Of a stretch of 64,000 nt of DNA, positions 1 through 7,602 are shown piece after piece. The notes under the pieces were generated by a model. That model was given only the letters and a program-made list of their open reading frames with translations, made no database searches and had not been told where the DNA came from. A program made the translations under genes and the position numbers. Source of the stretch: Geobacter sp. UBA5730 (lineage in GTDB: Bacteria > Desulfobacterota > Desulfuromonadia > Geobacterales > Pseudopelobacteraceae); NCBI GenBank assembly GCA_002419465.1, contig DIGE01000007.1, positions 62,001-126,000 of the forward strand, in the 5' to 3' direction. Within the stretch, counting starts at the first letter, position 1. Each line of letters starts with the position of its first letter.

Positions 1-245
1 GGCCCACCTTCGCAGCCGTTTTGGACGAGCCGATCAAGCCGGGCAGCCGGATGCGGTTTCTGCGGGTATGTCTGACCCGGCAGGGCGACGGGTGGCATGC
101 CTCGTCTGCCGGCAACCAGGAAACCGGTATCCTGCGCACCTCATTGTTGGCCGATGCCCTGGCGTTGGTGCCGGCCAATGCGGCTTTCAGTGCCGGTGAT
201 ACAATTACGGTCTGTCCGTTGGACGAGCAGTTGGTGGAGGGTTAG
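1..245 (+). CDS. moeA: Molybdopterin molybdenumtransferase MoeA, C-terminal end (partial)
   Basis: The reading frame is open from the left edge (first full codon at base 3) and stops at 243-245, so only about 80 C-terminal residues are in the window. They match the small beta-barrel MoeA C-terminal domain, including a GNQETGIL stretch and a hydrophobic ANAL-like strand region. MoeA inserts molybdate into adenylated molybdopterin in the last step of Mo-cofactor synthesis. The stop codon abuts the moaC ATG, and five more Moco genes follow, which supports the call. The start and catalytic domains lie outside the window. Confidence 0.8.
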   Translation, partial: PTFAAVLDEPIKPGSRMRFLRVCLTRQGDGWHASSAGNQETGILRTSLLADALALVPANAAFSAGDTITVCPLDEQLVEG

Positions 246-728
246 ATGACGTTTAATCATTTTGATGCCAAGGGCCAGGCGATTATGGTGGACATCAGTG
301 CCAAACAACCCACCCTGCGGACTGCGGTGGCCTGTTCCACGGTGCGGATGCAGCCTGAAACCCTGCAGATGGTGGTGGACGGCCGGCTGGCCAAGGGGGA
401 TGTACTGGGGGTGGCCCGGCTGGCCGGGATTGCGGCCGCCAAGAAGACCCCGGAGCTGATCCCGCTTTCCCATCCGCTGGCCCTGCATGCCGTGGGGATC
501 GAGTTCGTCTGGGATCATGATGTCGGCACCCTTACGGTGGAGGCTACGGTGCGGGCCTTCGAGCGGACCGGGGTGGAGATGGAGGCGATGGTGGCCGCTT
601 CCCTGGCGGCGTTGACGATTTACGACATGTGTAAGGGGCAGGATAAGGGGATTGCCATCACAGAGACCCTGCTGCTGTTCAAGGAAGGCGGCAAAAGCGG
701 CACTTACCGTCGTGAGCCGGCAGCATGA
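246..728 (+). CDS. moaC: Cyclic pyranopterin monophosphate synthase MoaC
   Basis: A 160-residue protein, normal for MoaC. With MoaA it converts GTP to cyclic pyranopterin monophosphate in the first step of molybdenum-cofactor synthesis, in the cytoplasm. Family signatures are visible: a VDIS start region, KKTPELIPLSHPL near residues 67-79, GVEMEAMVAAS near 115-125, and the YDMCK...DKG segment that carries the conserved lysine and aspartate. The ATG directly follows the moeA stop and has a GGAGG ribosome site at 236-240. Its stop overlaps the mogA start (ATGA), so translation is coupled. Confidence 0.95.
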   Translation: MTFNHFDAKGQAIMVDISAKQPTLRTAVACSTVRMQPETLQMVVDGRLAKGDVLGVARLAGIAAAKKTPELIPLSHPLALHAVGIEFVWDHDVGTLTVEATVRAFERTGVEMEAMVAASLAALTIYDMCKGQDKGIAITETLLLFKEGGKSGTYRREPAA

Positions 729-1225
729 AGGCGGCCATCCTGACGGTCAGTGACAAAGGTTTCCGTGGTGAGCGGGAGGATCTGGGCGGGCCGCTGCTCC
801 AGCAGTGGCTGGCTGAACAGGGGGTAGAGATCACTCTCAGCAGGATCGTGGCGGATGAGGTCGATCAGATTGCAGCGGTGTTGCAGGAGTGGGCTGATCG
901 TCAACAGCCGGAGCTGATCCTGACCACCGGCGGCACCGGTGTCTCGCCGAGGGATGTGACTCCTGAGGCCACCATGCAGGTGCTTGAACGTCTGCTGCCC
1001 GGTTTTGGCGAGCTTATGCGACTCGAGAGCCTGAAGATCACCCCGATGGCAATCCTTTCCCGAGCCGTGGCCGGTATCAGGAAACAGAGCTTGATCATCA
1101 ACCTGCCCGGCAGTCCCGGGGGGGCTGTGGAGAATCTGGCCGCGATCTGGCCTGCCGTGCCCCATGCCGTGGCCAAACTCAAGGGTGACCAGTCTGATTG
1201 TGCCGGTTTCGGGCGGCACTCGTGA
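725..1225 (+). CDS. mogA: Molybdopterin adenylyltransferase (MogA/MoaB type)
   Basis: A 166-residue MoCF-biosynthesis-domain protein. It activates molybdopterin with ATP to form adenylyl-molybdopterin, the substrate of MoeA. The sequence shows the ILTVSDKG start, the TTGGTGVSPRDVTPEA nucleotide/MPT-binding loop near residues 66-81, and the INLPGSPGG motif near 124-132. It could equally be labelled moaB; the fold is shared and context does not separate them. The start overlaps moaC (ATGA) and the stop overlaps the GTG of mobA (GTGA at 1222-1225), consistent with one polycistronic message. Confidence 0.9.
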   Translation: MKAAILTVSDKGFRGEREDLGGPLLQQWLAEQGVEITLSRIVADEVDQIAAVLQEWADRQQPELILTTGGTGVSPRDVTPEATMQVLERLLPGFGELMRLESLKITPMAILSRAVAGIRKQSLIINLPGSPGGAVENLAAIWPAVPHAVAKLKGDQSDCAGFGRHS

Positions 1226-1818
1226 ACCGCCGGTTCAGCAACATCACCGGCGTCGTTTTGGTGGGGGGCAAGAGCCGCCGGATGGGTCAGGATAAGGCCT
1301 TGTTGCCGGTGGATGGACAGCCGGTGATCGAACGCGTGTTGGCCGCCCTGCAGGGCTGTTTTGAAAAAATCATCCTGGTGGGTGACCGGCCGGAACGGTT
1401 CGCGCAGTACCAGCTGCCGATCGTGGCGGACCTCTATCCCGGCAGTTCCCTGGGCGGCCTGTACACCGGCCTGCAGCAGGCTGGAACCGACCGGATTTTT
1501 GTTGCTTCGTGCGATATGCCGTTTCCCAATCCCGGGTTGATCCGCCTGATCTGTAGACAGGCAGGGCAGTACGATGCCATCATGCCAACCACCGCCAAAG
1601 GTCTGGAGCCGCTGTTCGCCTGCTACCGCGCTTCCTGTCTGCCTGCCATGCGTGCCGCACTGGAGGCCGGCACCTATCGGATCACCGGAATACTGGAGCA
1701 ACTACAGGTCAAGGAACTGGGGCCGGAACTGCTGGCGCAGGTCGATCCCGGCGGCCGGGCGCTGCTGAATATCAATACTCCCCAGGAGTATGCCGTCTGC
1801 CAGGGGCTGACGTCATGA
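1222..1818 (+). CDS. mobA: Molybdenum cofactor guanylyltransferase MobA
   Basis: About 198 residues when begun at GTG 1222, which overlaps the mogA stop. Starting further upstream would run into mogA. MobA transfers GMP from GTP to Mo-MPT to make the bis-MGD cofactor of DMSO-reductase-family enzymes such as formate dehydrogenases and nitrate reductases. The N-terminal nucleotide-binding signature LVGGKSRRMGQDKA is clear, followed by the GGLYTGL and SCDMPF segments typical of the MobA-like NTP-transferase fold. The last codons overlap the mobB start (ATGA). Confidence 0.93.
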   Translation: MNRRFSNITGVVLVGGKSRRMGQDKALLPVDGQPVIERVLAALQGCFEKIILVGDRPERFAQYQLPIVADLYPGSSLGGLYTGLQQAGTDRIFVASCDMPFPNPGLIRLICRQAGQYDAIMPTTAKGLEPLFACYRASCLPAMRAALEAGTYRITGILEQLQVKELGPELLAQVDPGGRALLNINTPQEYAVCQGLTS

Positions 1819-2321
1819 GCCGGCCAGAGGTGATTTCCTTTGTGGCCCACTCCGGCACCGGCAAGACCACACTGCTGGAACAGGTGATCCCGATCCTGAA
1901 GGGGCGCGGCTACCGGGTCGGCGCCATCAAACACGATGCCCATCGCTTCGAGATCGACCATCCCGGCAAGGACAGCTACCGCCTGACTGCAGCCGGGGCT
2001 GACAGCATGCTGATCTGTTCAGGAGAAAAACTGGCCCTGGTGCGTCAGCATCAGCAGGCCCCAACCGTTGAAGAACTGCTGGCGATCTGCGGCACTGATC
2101 TGGATATCATCCTGACTGAAGGGTTCAAGCAGAGTGATCTGCCCAAGATTGAACTGTATCGTGGCGCGCTGGGTCGGGAGCTGATCTGTCGGGGGCAGCG
2201 GCACGATCCGACCCTGCTGGCCGTGGCCAGCGATACCCCCTTGACCCTAGACGTTCCGGTGCTGGACCTGAACAGGCCGCAGCAGGTGGCCGATTTTATC
2301 GAACAGGAGCTGCTGCGTTGA
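1815..2321 (+). CDS. mobB: Molybdopterin-guanine dinucleotide biosynthesis adaptor MobB
   Basis: A 168-residue P-loop protein. MobB binds GTP and assists MobA, although its exact role remains partly unclear in the family. The Walker A motif AHSGTGKTTLL lies at residues 11-21, and the IKHDAH and LTEGFK segments are typical for the family. It overlaps mobA by four bases and shares the final A of its TGA with the moaA ATG, giving tight translational coupling inside the Moco operon. Confidence 0.93.
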   Translation: MSRPEVISFVAHSGTGKTTLLEQVIPILKGRGYRVGAIKHDAHRFEIDHPGKDSYRLTAAGADSMLICSGEKLALVRQHQQAPTVEELLAICGTDLDIILTEGFKQSDLPKIELYRGALGRELICRGQRHDPTLLAVASDTPLTLDVPVLDLNRPQQVADFIEQELLR

Positions 2322-3310
2322 TGGAGCCTGCACCGCTGCGCGATACCTTCCAACGTCGGATCAACTATCTGCGCCTGTCGGTGACCGACCGCTGCAATCT
2401 GCGCTGTTTTTACTGCATGCCGCCGGAGGGGGTGGCCAGCGTCGGCCACGACGGCATACTCGCCTATGAAGAACTGCAGCTGATTGCCGAATGCGCCGTG
2501 CGCTTGGGGATCGAGAAAGTCAGGATCACCGGTGGCGAGCCGCTGGTGCGGGCCGGGGTCGTTGATTTTCTGGCCCGTCTGGCCGCCATTCCCGGTCTGC
2601 GTCATCTGGCCCTGACCACCAACGGCATGTTGCTGGAGCAGATGGCCGCTGAACTCTGTCGTGCTGGAGTGCAGCGTCTGAACGTCAGTCTGGATTCTCT
2701 GAAGCCGCAAACCTTCCGGGAGATCACCCGGGGCGGCGAACTGGACAGGGTGTTGGCAGGCCTGGACGCTGCCGTGGCAGCCGGTTTTCCGCCACCCAAG
2801 ATCAATATGGTGATCATGCGCGGGATCAACGATGCCGAGATCCTGGACTTTGCGGAGCTGACCCGCACGCGGGGTTGTGCGGTGCGTTTTATCGAATATA
2901 TGCCGGTGGTAAAAGAAGAAGGCTGGCAGCGGCTCTGTTTTTCGGGTGAAGAGGTGCTGCAGCGGATCAATCAGCAGTATGTGCTGGAGCCGATTGACAA
3001 GGGGGCCTTCAGCGGACCCTCCCAGGATTTCCGTATTCCCGGCGCTCGCGGCAGCATCGGCATCATCACCGCTGTGTCCGGCCATTTCTGCAACGACTGC
3101 AACCGGATTCGGGTCACCGCAGGGGGGCAGGCCAAGGGCTGCCTGTTCAGTGACGAAAAAACCGATCTGGTCTCGTTTCTGCGGCCACCTGATCGGGAGG
3201 GGCTCTGCAGGAGTCTGCAGCGGATCGTGGCCAGCAAGCCGGAGGGGCACGGTATCCGGTGCGGCGAGTACGAACATAGCAACTTCAGCATGGCCCAGGT
3301 GGGAGGGTAA
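2321..3310 (+). CDS. moaA: GTP 3',8-cyclase MoaA (radical SAM)
   Basis: A 329-residue radical-SAM enzyme that starts Moco synthesis by converting GTP to 3',8-cyclo-7,8-dihydro-GTP, which MoaC then processes. The N-terminal [4Fe-4S] motif is Cys25-x3-Cys29-x2-Cys32 (CNLRCFYC). The C-terminal second cluster is marked by HFCNDCNRIR followed by CLF. The chain ends in Gly-Gly, the tail required for activity in this family. ATG 2321 is preferred because it overlaps the mobB stop; a TTG one codon upstream is possible. Confidence 0.96.
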   Translation: MEPAPLRDTFQRRINYLRLSVTDRCNLRCFYCMPPEGVASVGHDGILAYEELQLIAECAVRLGIEKVRITGGEPLVRAGVVDFLARLAAIPGLRHLALTTNGMLLEQMAAELCRAGVQRLNVSLDSLKPQTFREITRGGELDRVLAGLDAAVAAGFPPPKINMVIMRGINDAEILDFAELTRTRGCAVRFIEYMPVVKEEGWQRLCFSGEEVLQRINQQYVLEPIDKGAFSGPSQDFRIPGARGSIGIITAVSGHFCNDCNRIRVTAGGQAKGCLFSDEKTDLVSFLRPPDREGLCRSLQRIVASKPEGHGIRCGEYEHSNFSMAQVGG

Positions 3311-3314
3311 CGCG

Positions 3315-4118
3315 ATGGCAGAGGTGGTGGCGGTCTGCATCAGTGAAAACAAAGGTGAGCGGAAAAAACCGGTGGCAGCGGTTGAATTATGGGTGGATCA
3401 CGGTATTGCGGGCGATGCTCATGCAGGAAGCTGGCACCGCCAGGTCAGCCTGCTGGCCCAGGAGAGTATCAACACGATGCGGGCCTTGGGGCTGGATGTA
3501 ACGGCTGGCGATTTTGCCGAGAACATAACCACCAGCGGGATCGATCTGGTCTCCCTGCCGATCGGCAGCCGTCTGCAGGTGGGCGGGAGCCTGTTGGAGG
3601 TGACCCAGATCGGCAAGGAGTGCCATGCCCGCTGCGCCATCTTTTATCAGGCCGGTGACTGCGTGATGCCCAAGGAGGGAATCTTCGCCAAGGTTATCAA
3701 GCCGGGCACGGTCAAGCCGGGGGATCTCATTATGCGCGGTTCTACTTCGTTGATCATTGAGTGGCGGCATTATGACAAGGCCGGGGCCACCTGCGACCGT
3801 TGCGGCGATACCGGTGCCAATCTGAAGCAGGTTATAGCCGAGTTTGTTGCTAAAGGAGTGCCGATCGAGCTGCACGAAACCTTGCTGGAGGCTGACCGGA
3901 TTGCAGAATCAAACCTGGTGCTGATCAACGGTGTGGCGCTGGAGCAGTTGCTGTCAGGTGCAACGGTTGGTGAGTCGGACTGTCCTTCCTGCGGCTGTCT
4001 GACCGGCACGGAAACCAGCTGCAGAACAGTGCAGTGTGGCGGAGAGACCTTTGAGGAACTGACGCCCGAGTTGATCAGGAAGGGGATGGAGGCGGCCCTG
4101 GCGCTGAACGGGATGTAG
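3315..4118 (+). CDS. MOSC domain fused to DUF2703 domain
   Basis: A 267-residue two-domain protein. Residues 1 to about 140 are a small MOSC domain (GIAGDAHAG, HRQVSLL, GKECHARC, GDCVMPKEGIFAKV, ending at PGDLI). MOSC domains are found in Mo-cofactor sulfurases and relatives and often follow Moco genes, as here. From about residue 147 a second cysteine-rich domain begins (IEWRHYDKAGATCDRCGDTG, later CPSCGCLTGTETSC), matching DUF2703, a family I associate with arsenic and metal loci. The fusion sits exactly between the Moco operon and the ars cluster. An in-frame ATG at 3732 with GGGGGAT upstream could also start the second domain alone. The function of the second domain is unknown. Confidence 0.75.
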   Translation: MAEVVAVCISENKGERKKPVAAVELWVDHGIAGDAHAGSWHRQVSLLAQESINTMRALGLDVTAGDFAENITTSGIDLVSLPIGSRLQVGGSLLEVTQIGKECHARCAIFYQAGDCVMPKEGIFAKVIKPGTVKPGDLIMRGSTSLIIEWRHYDKAGATCDRCGDTGANLKQVIAEFVAKGVPIELHETLLEADRIAESNLVLINGVALEQLLSGATVGESDCPSCGCLTGTETSCRTVQCGGETFEELTPELIRKGMEAALALNGM

Positions 4119-4168
4119 CCGGGTCTGTTCCACCAGTTTGTTTTTTGTTTGCCAGATACGCCTGTCTT

Positions 4169-4186
4169 ATTGTATGAGTAAACAAT
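4169..4186. promoter_or_regulatory. Candidate ArsR operator (inverted repeat)
   Basis: ATTGT at 4169-4173 and ACAAT at 4182-4186 form an inverted repeat with an 8-base spacer in the only sizeable gap (4119-4222) of the metal cluster. It lies just upstream of the permease, where an ArsR dimer could repress the downstream genes. The arms are only five bases, so this is tentative. Confidence 0.25.
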
Positions 4187-4222
4187 CATGTAGTTGTAAA
4201 AAACGCGTCCAGGGTGTGCACC

Positions 4223-5170
4223 ATGCTGAAAGTTTTTGCCGATTACGTCACTTTTTCCCTGATGGGCCTGCAGCCGGGCGAGCACCTGGCCGAAGCCCTC
4301 AACTTCTTCATCTACGATACCCTCAAGATCTTCCTGCTGTTGACGATCATCATCTTCTGCGTGGCGGTGATCCGTTCCTGGTTCTCACCTGAACGGACCC
4401 GGCGCATCCTGTCCCATAACCGCGAGTATGTCGGCAACGTGCTGGCGGCCTTGCTGGGAACGGTGACCCCCTTCTGCTCCTGCTCGGCAGTGCCGTTGTT
4501 TATCGGTTTTGTGGAATCGGGTGTGCCGTTGGGGGTGACCTTCTCCTTCCTGATCTCAGCACCGATGGTCAATGAGGTGGCCCTGATCATGCTGTGGGGG
4601 CTGTTCGGCTGGAAGATAGCCCTGGTCTACATCGGCACCGGTCTCGCAGTGGCGATCGTGGCCGGGATTGTGATCGGCAAATTGAAGATGGAGAGGCATG
4701 TCCAGGATTATGTCTGGGAGATCAAGGTGGGCGAAGGGGAGATTGCGGAGCAGACCTTTCGCGAGAAGCTGCTGTATGCCCGTGACTACACCCGCGACTT
4801 GTTGAAAAAAATCTGGCCCTACGTGGTGGTGGGTATCGCGATCGGTGCTTTCATCCACGGCTATGTGCCGCAGGATTTTCTGTTGCGGTGGGCCGGACGG
4901 GATAACCCGTTTGCGGTACCGATCGCTGTTGCCCTGGGGGTGCCGCTGTATAGTAACGCCGCCGGCGTGATTCCGATCGTGCAGGCTCTGATGAGCAAGG
5001 GGATGGCCATTGGCACCGTGTTGGCGTTCATGATGGCCGTCACGGCCCTGTCACTGCCGGAGGCGGTCATTCTCAGTAATGTGCTGAAGCGCAAGCTGCT
5101 GGTGACCTTCTTTGGTATCGTGGCGACTGCCATCGTTTTTGTTGGTTATCTATTCAATATCATACTGTAA
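4223..5170 (+). CDS. ArsP/DUF318-family permease
   Basis: A 315-residue polytopic membrane protein with about eight hydrophobic segments. The signature TPFCSCSAVPLFIG near residues 83-96 and a later NAAGVIPI segment mark the DUF318/ArsP permease family, whose members export trivalent organoarsenicals or are implicated in other metal(loid) efflux. It is followed by arsenate reductase, a CDF exporter and ArsR, which supports a metalloid role; the exact substrate cannot be read from sequence. ATG 4223 is chosen because AGGGTG lies 6-11 bases upstream; a GTG nine bases earlier is in frame. Confidence 0.85.
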   Translation: MLKVFADYVTFSLMGLQPGEHLAEALNFFIYDTLKIFLLLTIIIFCVAVIRSWFSPERTRRILSHNREYVGNVLAALLGTVTPFCSCSAVPLFIGFVESGVPLGVTFSFLISAPMVNEVALIMLWGLFGWKIALVYIGTGLAVAIVAGIVIGKLKMERHVQDYVWEIKVGEGEIAEQTFREKLLYARDYTRDLLKKIWPYVVVGIAIGAFIHGYVPQDFLLRWAGRDNPFAVPIAVALGVPLYSNAAGVIPIVQALMSKGMAIGTVLAFMMAVTALSLPEAVILSNVLKRKLLVTFFGIVATAIVFVGYLFNIIL

Positions 5171-5194
5171 GTATCGTAGGTTGAGGGGTGGTGA

Positions 5195-5620
5195 ATGGTC
5201 TCAAACAAAAAACGTATCCTGTTCCTGTGTACCCACAACTCCTGCCGCTCCCAGATGGCCGAGGCACTGGCCAATCATTATCTGGGTGACCGATTGCAGG
5301 CATATTCTGCCGGTACTGAAGCCACACAGGTCAATCCGCTGGCAATCCGTGTGCTGAACGAGCTGGGTATAGATACCTCGCAGCTGTTTTCCAAGACCAT
5401 GGACGACTACGCCGGGCAGCTGTTTGATCATGTGGTGACGCTGTGTGGCGATGCACATGAAAAATGCCCGCTTTTTGTGGGGGGCGTGCAGCGCAGTCAT
5501 CATGGGTTTGAAGATCCTTCACGGAAAAAAGGTAGTGAAGATGAACTGTTACCTGCATTCAGACGTGTGCGTGATGAAGTTAAACGCTGGATTACGGAGC
5601 GTTTTGGAGATGCAGCATGA
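5195..5620 (+). CDS. arsC: Thioredoxin-coupled arsenate reductase
   Basis: A 141-residue protein of the low-molecular-weight phosphatase fold. It reduces arsenate to arsenite in the cytoplasm using an internal disulfide cascade regenerated by thioredoxin. The nucleophile Cys12 sits in LCTHNSCRS, and the resolving pair Cys84 and Cys91 lies in TLCGDAHEKC; this triad separates ArsC from plain tyrosine phosphatases. The stop overlaps the following CDF gene by four bases. The mini-thioredoxin encoded downstream is a plausible but unproven electron donor. Confidence 0.92.
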   Translation: MVSNKKRILFLCTHNSCRSQMAEALANHYLGDRLQAYSAGTEATQVNPLAIRVLNELGIDTSQLFSKTMDDYAGQLFDHVVTLCGDAHEKCPLFVGGVQRSHHGFEDPSRKKGSEDELLPAFRRVRDEVKRWITERFGDAA

Positions 5621-6549
5621 GCCAGCAGATTGACAGCAGGTTGACCGCCAGGTTCAAGATCGCCATCGCCCTGACCGCCGTGACCCTGGCGGCCGAGGTG
5701 GCGGGGGGTATCTGGACCAATTCGCTGGCCTTGCTGTCCGATGCTGCCCATGTCTTTCTGGATCTGTTCGCCCTGGTTCTCTCGTTGGCCGCAGTACAAC
5801 TGGCCCGCCTGCCCACCTCGGAACGGCACACCTTCGGCTTTCATCGCTCCGAGGTGTTTGCCTCCTTCATCAACGGCTCGACGGTGTTTCTGATGGGGCT
5901 GGGCATTCTGTATGAGGCCTGGGGCCGTTTTGGCGAACCGCAACCGGTCAAGAGCGGGCCGATGCTGCTGATCGCCGTGATCGGGCTGGTGATGAACCTG
6001 CTGGCGGCCAAGACCCTGCATAGTCATGCTCATCACGATTTGAACGTGAAGAGTGCCTTTTTGCATGTGCTGGGCGATGCCGCCGCATCGGTGGGGGTGA
6101 TTATCGGTGGCATCATCATGTACTACACGAGTTGGTTTGTGCTGGATGCCCTGCTTTCGGCCGCCATCGGTCTGTTGATCCTTGCCGGTGCCGGCCGGGT
6201 GCTGCGGGATTCGGTGCATATTTTGATGGAAGGTTCGCCGCGGGGCCTTGAGACCGCCATGGTGGCTGCAGCCGTACGCAGCGTTGCAGGAGTCCATGAC
6301 CTGCATCATCTGAACATCTGGTCGGTCTGCTCACATATCACCGCGTTGTCGGTGCATGTGGAGGTGGAACCAGGCTTTGCCGGACAGCGCAGCGACCTGT
6401 TGCACCAAATCGAACATCTGCTGGTGCATCAATTTCATATCACCCACACCACCATCCAGCTGGAATGCAACGACTGCAACGGCGGTCCGTTGATCAAGGC
6501 CTTGCAGCATCAGGAACGGCAGGAGGCTTGTTGCGGTCACGAACATTAA
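5617..6549 (+). CDS. Cation diffusion facilitator (CzcD/ZitB-like) exporter
   Basis: A 310-residue inner-membrane CDF protein with six predicted transmembrane helices and a cytoplasmic C-terminal domain. CDF proteins export Zn(II), Co(II) or Cd(II) in exchange for protons. The metal site residues are visible in helix 2 (LSDAAHVFLD) and helix 5 (HVLGDA). A short His-rich loop (HSHAHH) lies between helices 4 and 5. The C-terminus has extra cysteine/histidine pairs (CNDCNGG, CCGHEH) that may bind metal. It is translationally coupled to arsC, so the operon seems to handle several toxic metals. Confidence 0.9.
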   Translation: MSQQIDSRLTARFKIAIALTAVTLAAEVAGGIWTNSLALLSDAAHVFLDLFALVLSLAAVQLARLPTSERHTFGFHRSEVFASFINGSTVFLMGLGILYEAWGRFGEPQPVKSGPMLLIAVIGLVMNLLAAKTLHSHAHHDLNVKSAFLHVLGDAAASVGVIIGGIIMYYTSWFVLDALLSAAIGLLILAGAGRVLRDSVHILMEGSPRGLETAMVAAAVRSVAGVHDLHHLNIWSVCSHITALSVHVEVEPGFAGQRSDLLHQIEHLLVHQFHITHTTIQLECNDCNGGPLIKALQHQERQEACCGHEH

Positions 6550-6589
6550 CCTGCTGATTTGGTAAAATTCATTAAAAGGAGCAATAACC

Positions 6590-6817
6590 ATGAAACTGGA
6601 AATATTGGGCACCGGTTGTGCCAAATGCAAGACCCTCTATGAAAACACCCGGAAGGCGCTGACCATCAGCGGCAAAGAGGCTGAGCTGGTCAAGGTGGAG
6701 GATATCCCCACCATCATGAAATACGGGGTGATGAGCACCCCGGCCCTGGTCAAGGACGGCAAGCTGCTGTTTTCAGGCAGACTGGCCACGGCCGAAGAGA
6801 TCGCGGGGATGCTGTGA
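6590..6817 (+). CDS. Small thioredoxin-fold protein (redox-active disulfide type)
   Basis: A 75-residue mini-thioredoxin with the redox motif Cys10-Ala-Lys-Cys13 directly after the first strand and the cis-Pro segment MSTPAL near residues 45-50. Such proteins commonly lie beside DUF318 permeases and ArsR in metal loci. A possible role is reducing ArsC or delivering thiols to the permease, but this is inferred from context only. A good AGGAG ribosome site lies before the ATG, and the stop overlaps the next gene. Confidence 0.85.
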   Translation: MKLEILGTGCAKCKTLYENTRKALTISGKEAELVKVEDIPTIMKYGVMSTPALVKDGKLLFSGRLATAEEIAGML

Positions 6818-7275
6818 AGCGGCGCTTGCTCTTTTTATTCGTATTGCTGGCACCGGCTGTCGTGTCTGCCCAGGAACCCGGCTTCGACCGTTTCCTGGCT
6901 GATTTTGATTATGACACCCGGGCTGACATGAAGACCGATAGCAAAAAGCTGATCAAGCTGCTGGTGGAGAAAAAGGCGGTGCTGGTGGATATCCGCTTCC
7001 CGGAGGAGACCAGGGCCTGGCGGATGGGCTTCGGTCTGTTCATTCCGCTGAACGAGCTGCCGAAGCGGTATGCAGAACTACCCAAGGACAAGATCATCGT
7101 GACCGCCTGCCCCCATAAGGATCGTTCCGCCATTGCCATGGCCTATCTGCGGACCAAGGGTTATAACGCCCGCTATCTGACCGATGGTTTGACCGGACTG
7201 GCTGAAAATCTGCGGGGCGATACGGCTGCTGATTTTATGGAAGAGCTTGGTCTGCTGCCGGCTGGAAAGCAGTAG
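6814..7275 (+). CDS. Exported rhodanese-like protein
   Basis: A 153-residue protein with an N-terminal signal peptide (hydrophobic residues 5-18, likely cleavage after VVSA) and a rhodanese domain from about residue 45. The active-site loop is Cys99-Pro-His-Lys-Asp-Arg-Ser, so it probably acts as a sulfurtransferase or thiol carrier in the periplasm. The start codon is GTG, overlapping the thioredoxin stop. Periplasmic placement beside an efflux permease suggests a role in handling exported metal(loid) or sulfur species. The substrate is unknown. Confidence 0.82.
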   Translation: MKRRLLFLFVLLAPAVVSAQEPGFDRFLADFDYDTRADMKTDSKKLIKLLVEKKAVLVDIRFPEETRAWRMGFGLFIPLNELPKRYAELPKDKIIVTACPHKDRSAIAMAYLRTKGYNARYLTDGLTGLAENLRGDTAADFMEELGLLPAGKQ

Positions 7276-7278
7276 ACC

Positions 7279-7602
7279 ATGGAAGCACTTGATCTGTGCG
7301 CTGATATACTGAAGGCCATGGCCCAGCCCACCCGGCTGCGGATCATCAAGCTGTTGCGGGATGGTGAGCATTGCGTCTGCGAGATTTTTCCGGCCATCGG
7401 CCATGAGCAGTCCAACACCTCGCGGCATCTGCAGATGATGTTGAAGAGCGGCATCCTCAAACAGCGCAAGGATGGGCTGAAGATTTACTACTCCCTGCGT
7501 CACACCGAGGTGCTGGAGATGGTTGGGCTGGCGGAACAGATCGTCGTGCACGAGGCGGAGCGCACCGCGAGATTGGTGAAGCAGAAAGGGAGCAAGTCAT
7601 GA
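7279..7602 (+). CDS. arsR: ArsR-family metal(loid)-sensing repressor
   Basis: A 107-residue winged-helix regulator. The helix alpha3 region carries Cys32-Val-Cys34 (GEHCVCEIF), the classic As(III)/Sb(III) binding pair of ArsR, followed by the DNA-recognition helix HEQSNTSRHLQML-like segment (SNTSRHLQMM in this protein). Metal binding would release the operator and derepress the cluster. It starts three bases after the rhodanese stop and overlaps the next small gene (ATGA), so the sensor is expressed with the genes it probably controls. Cys7 could be a third ligand. Confidence 0.92.
   Translation: MEALDLCADILKAMAQPTRLRIIKLLRDGEHCVCEIFPAIGHEQSNTSRHLQMMLKSGILKQRKDGLKIYYSLRHTEVLEMVGLAEQIVVHEAERTARLVKQKGSKS

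Noticed and set aside
2051..3352. Long minus-strand open frame opposite moaA and mobB
   Set aside because: It is the antisense shadow of well-recognised genes in GC-rich DNA and shows no family-like sequence.
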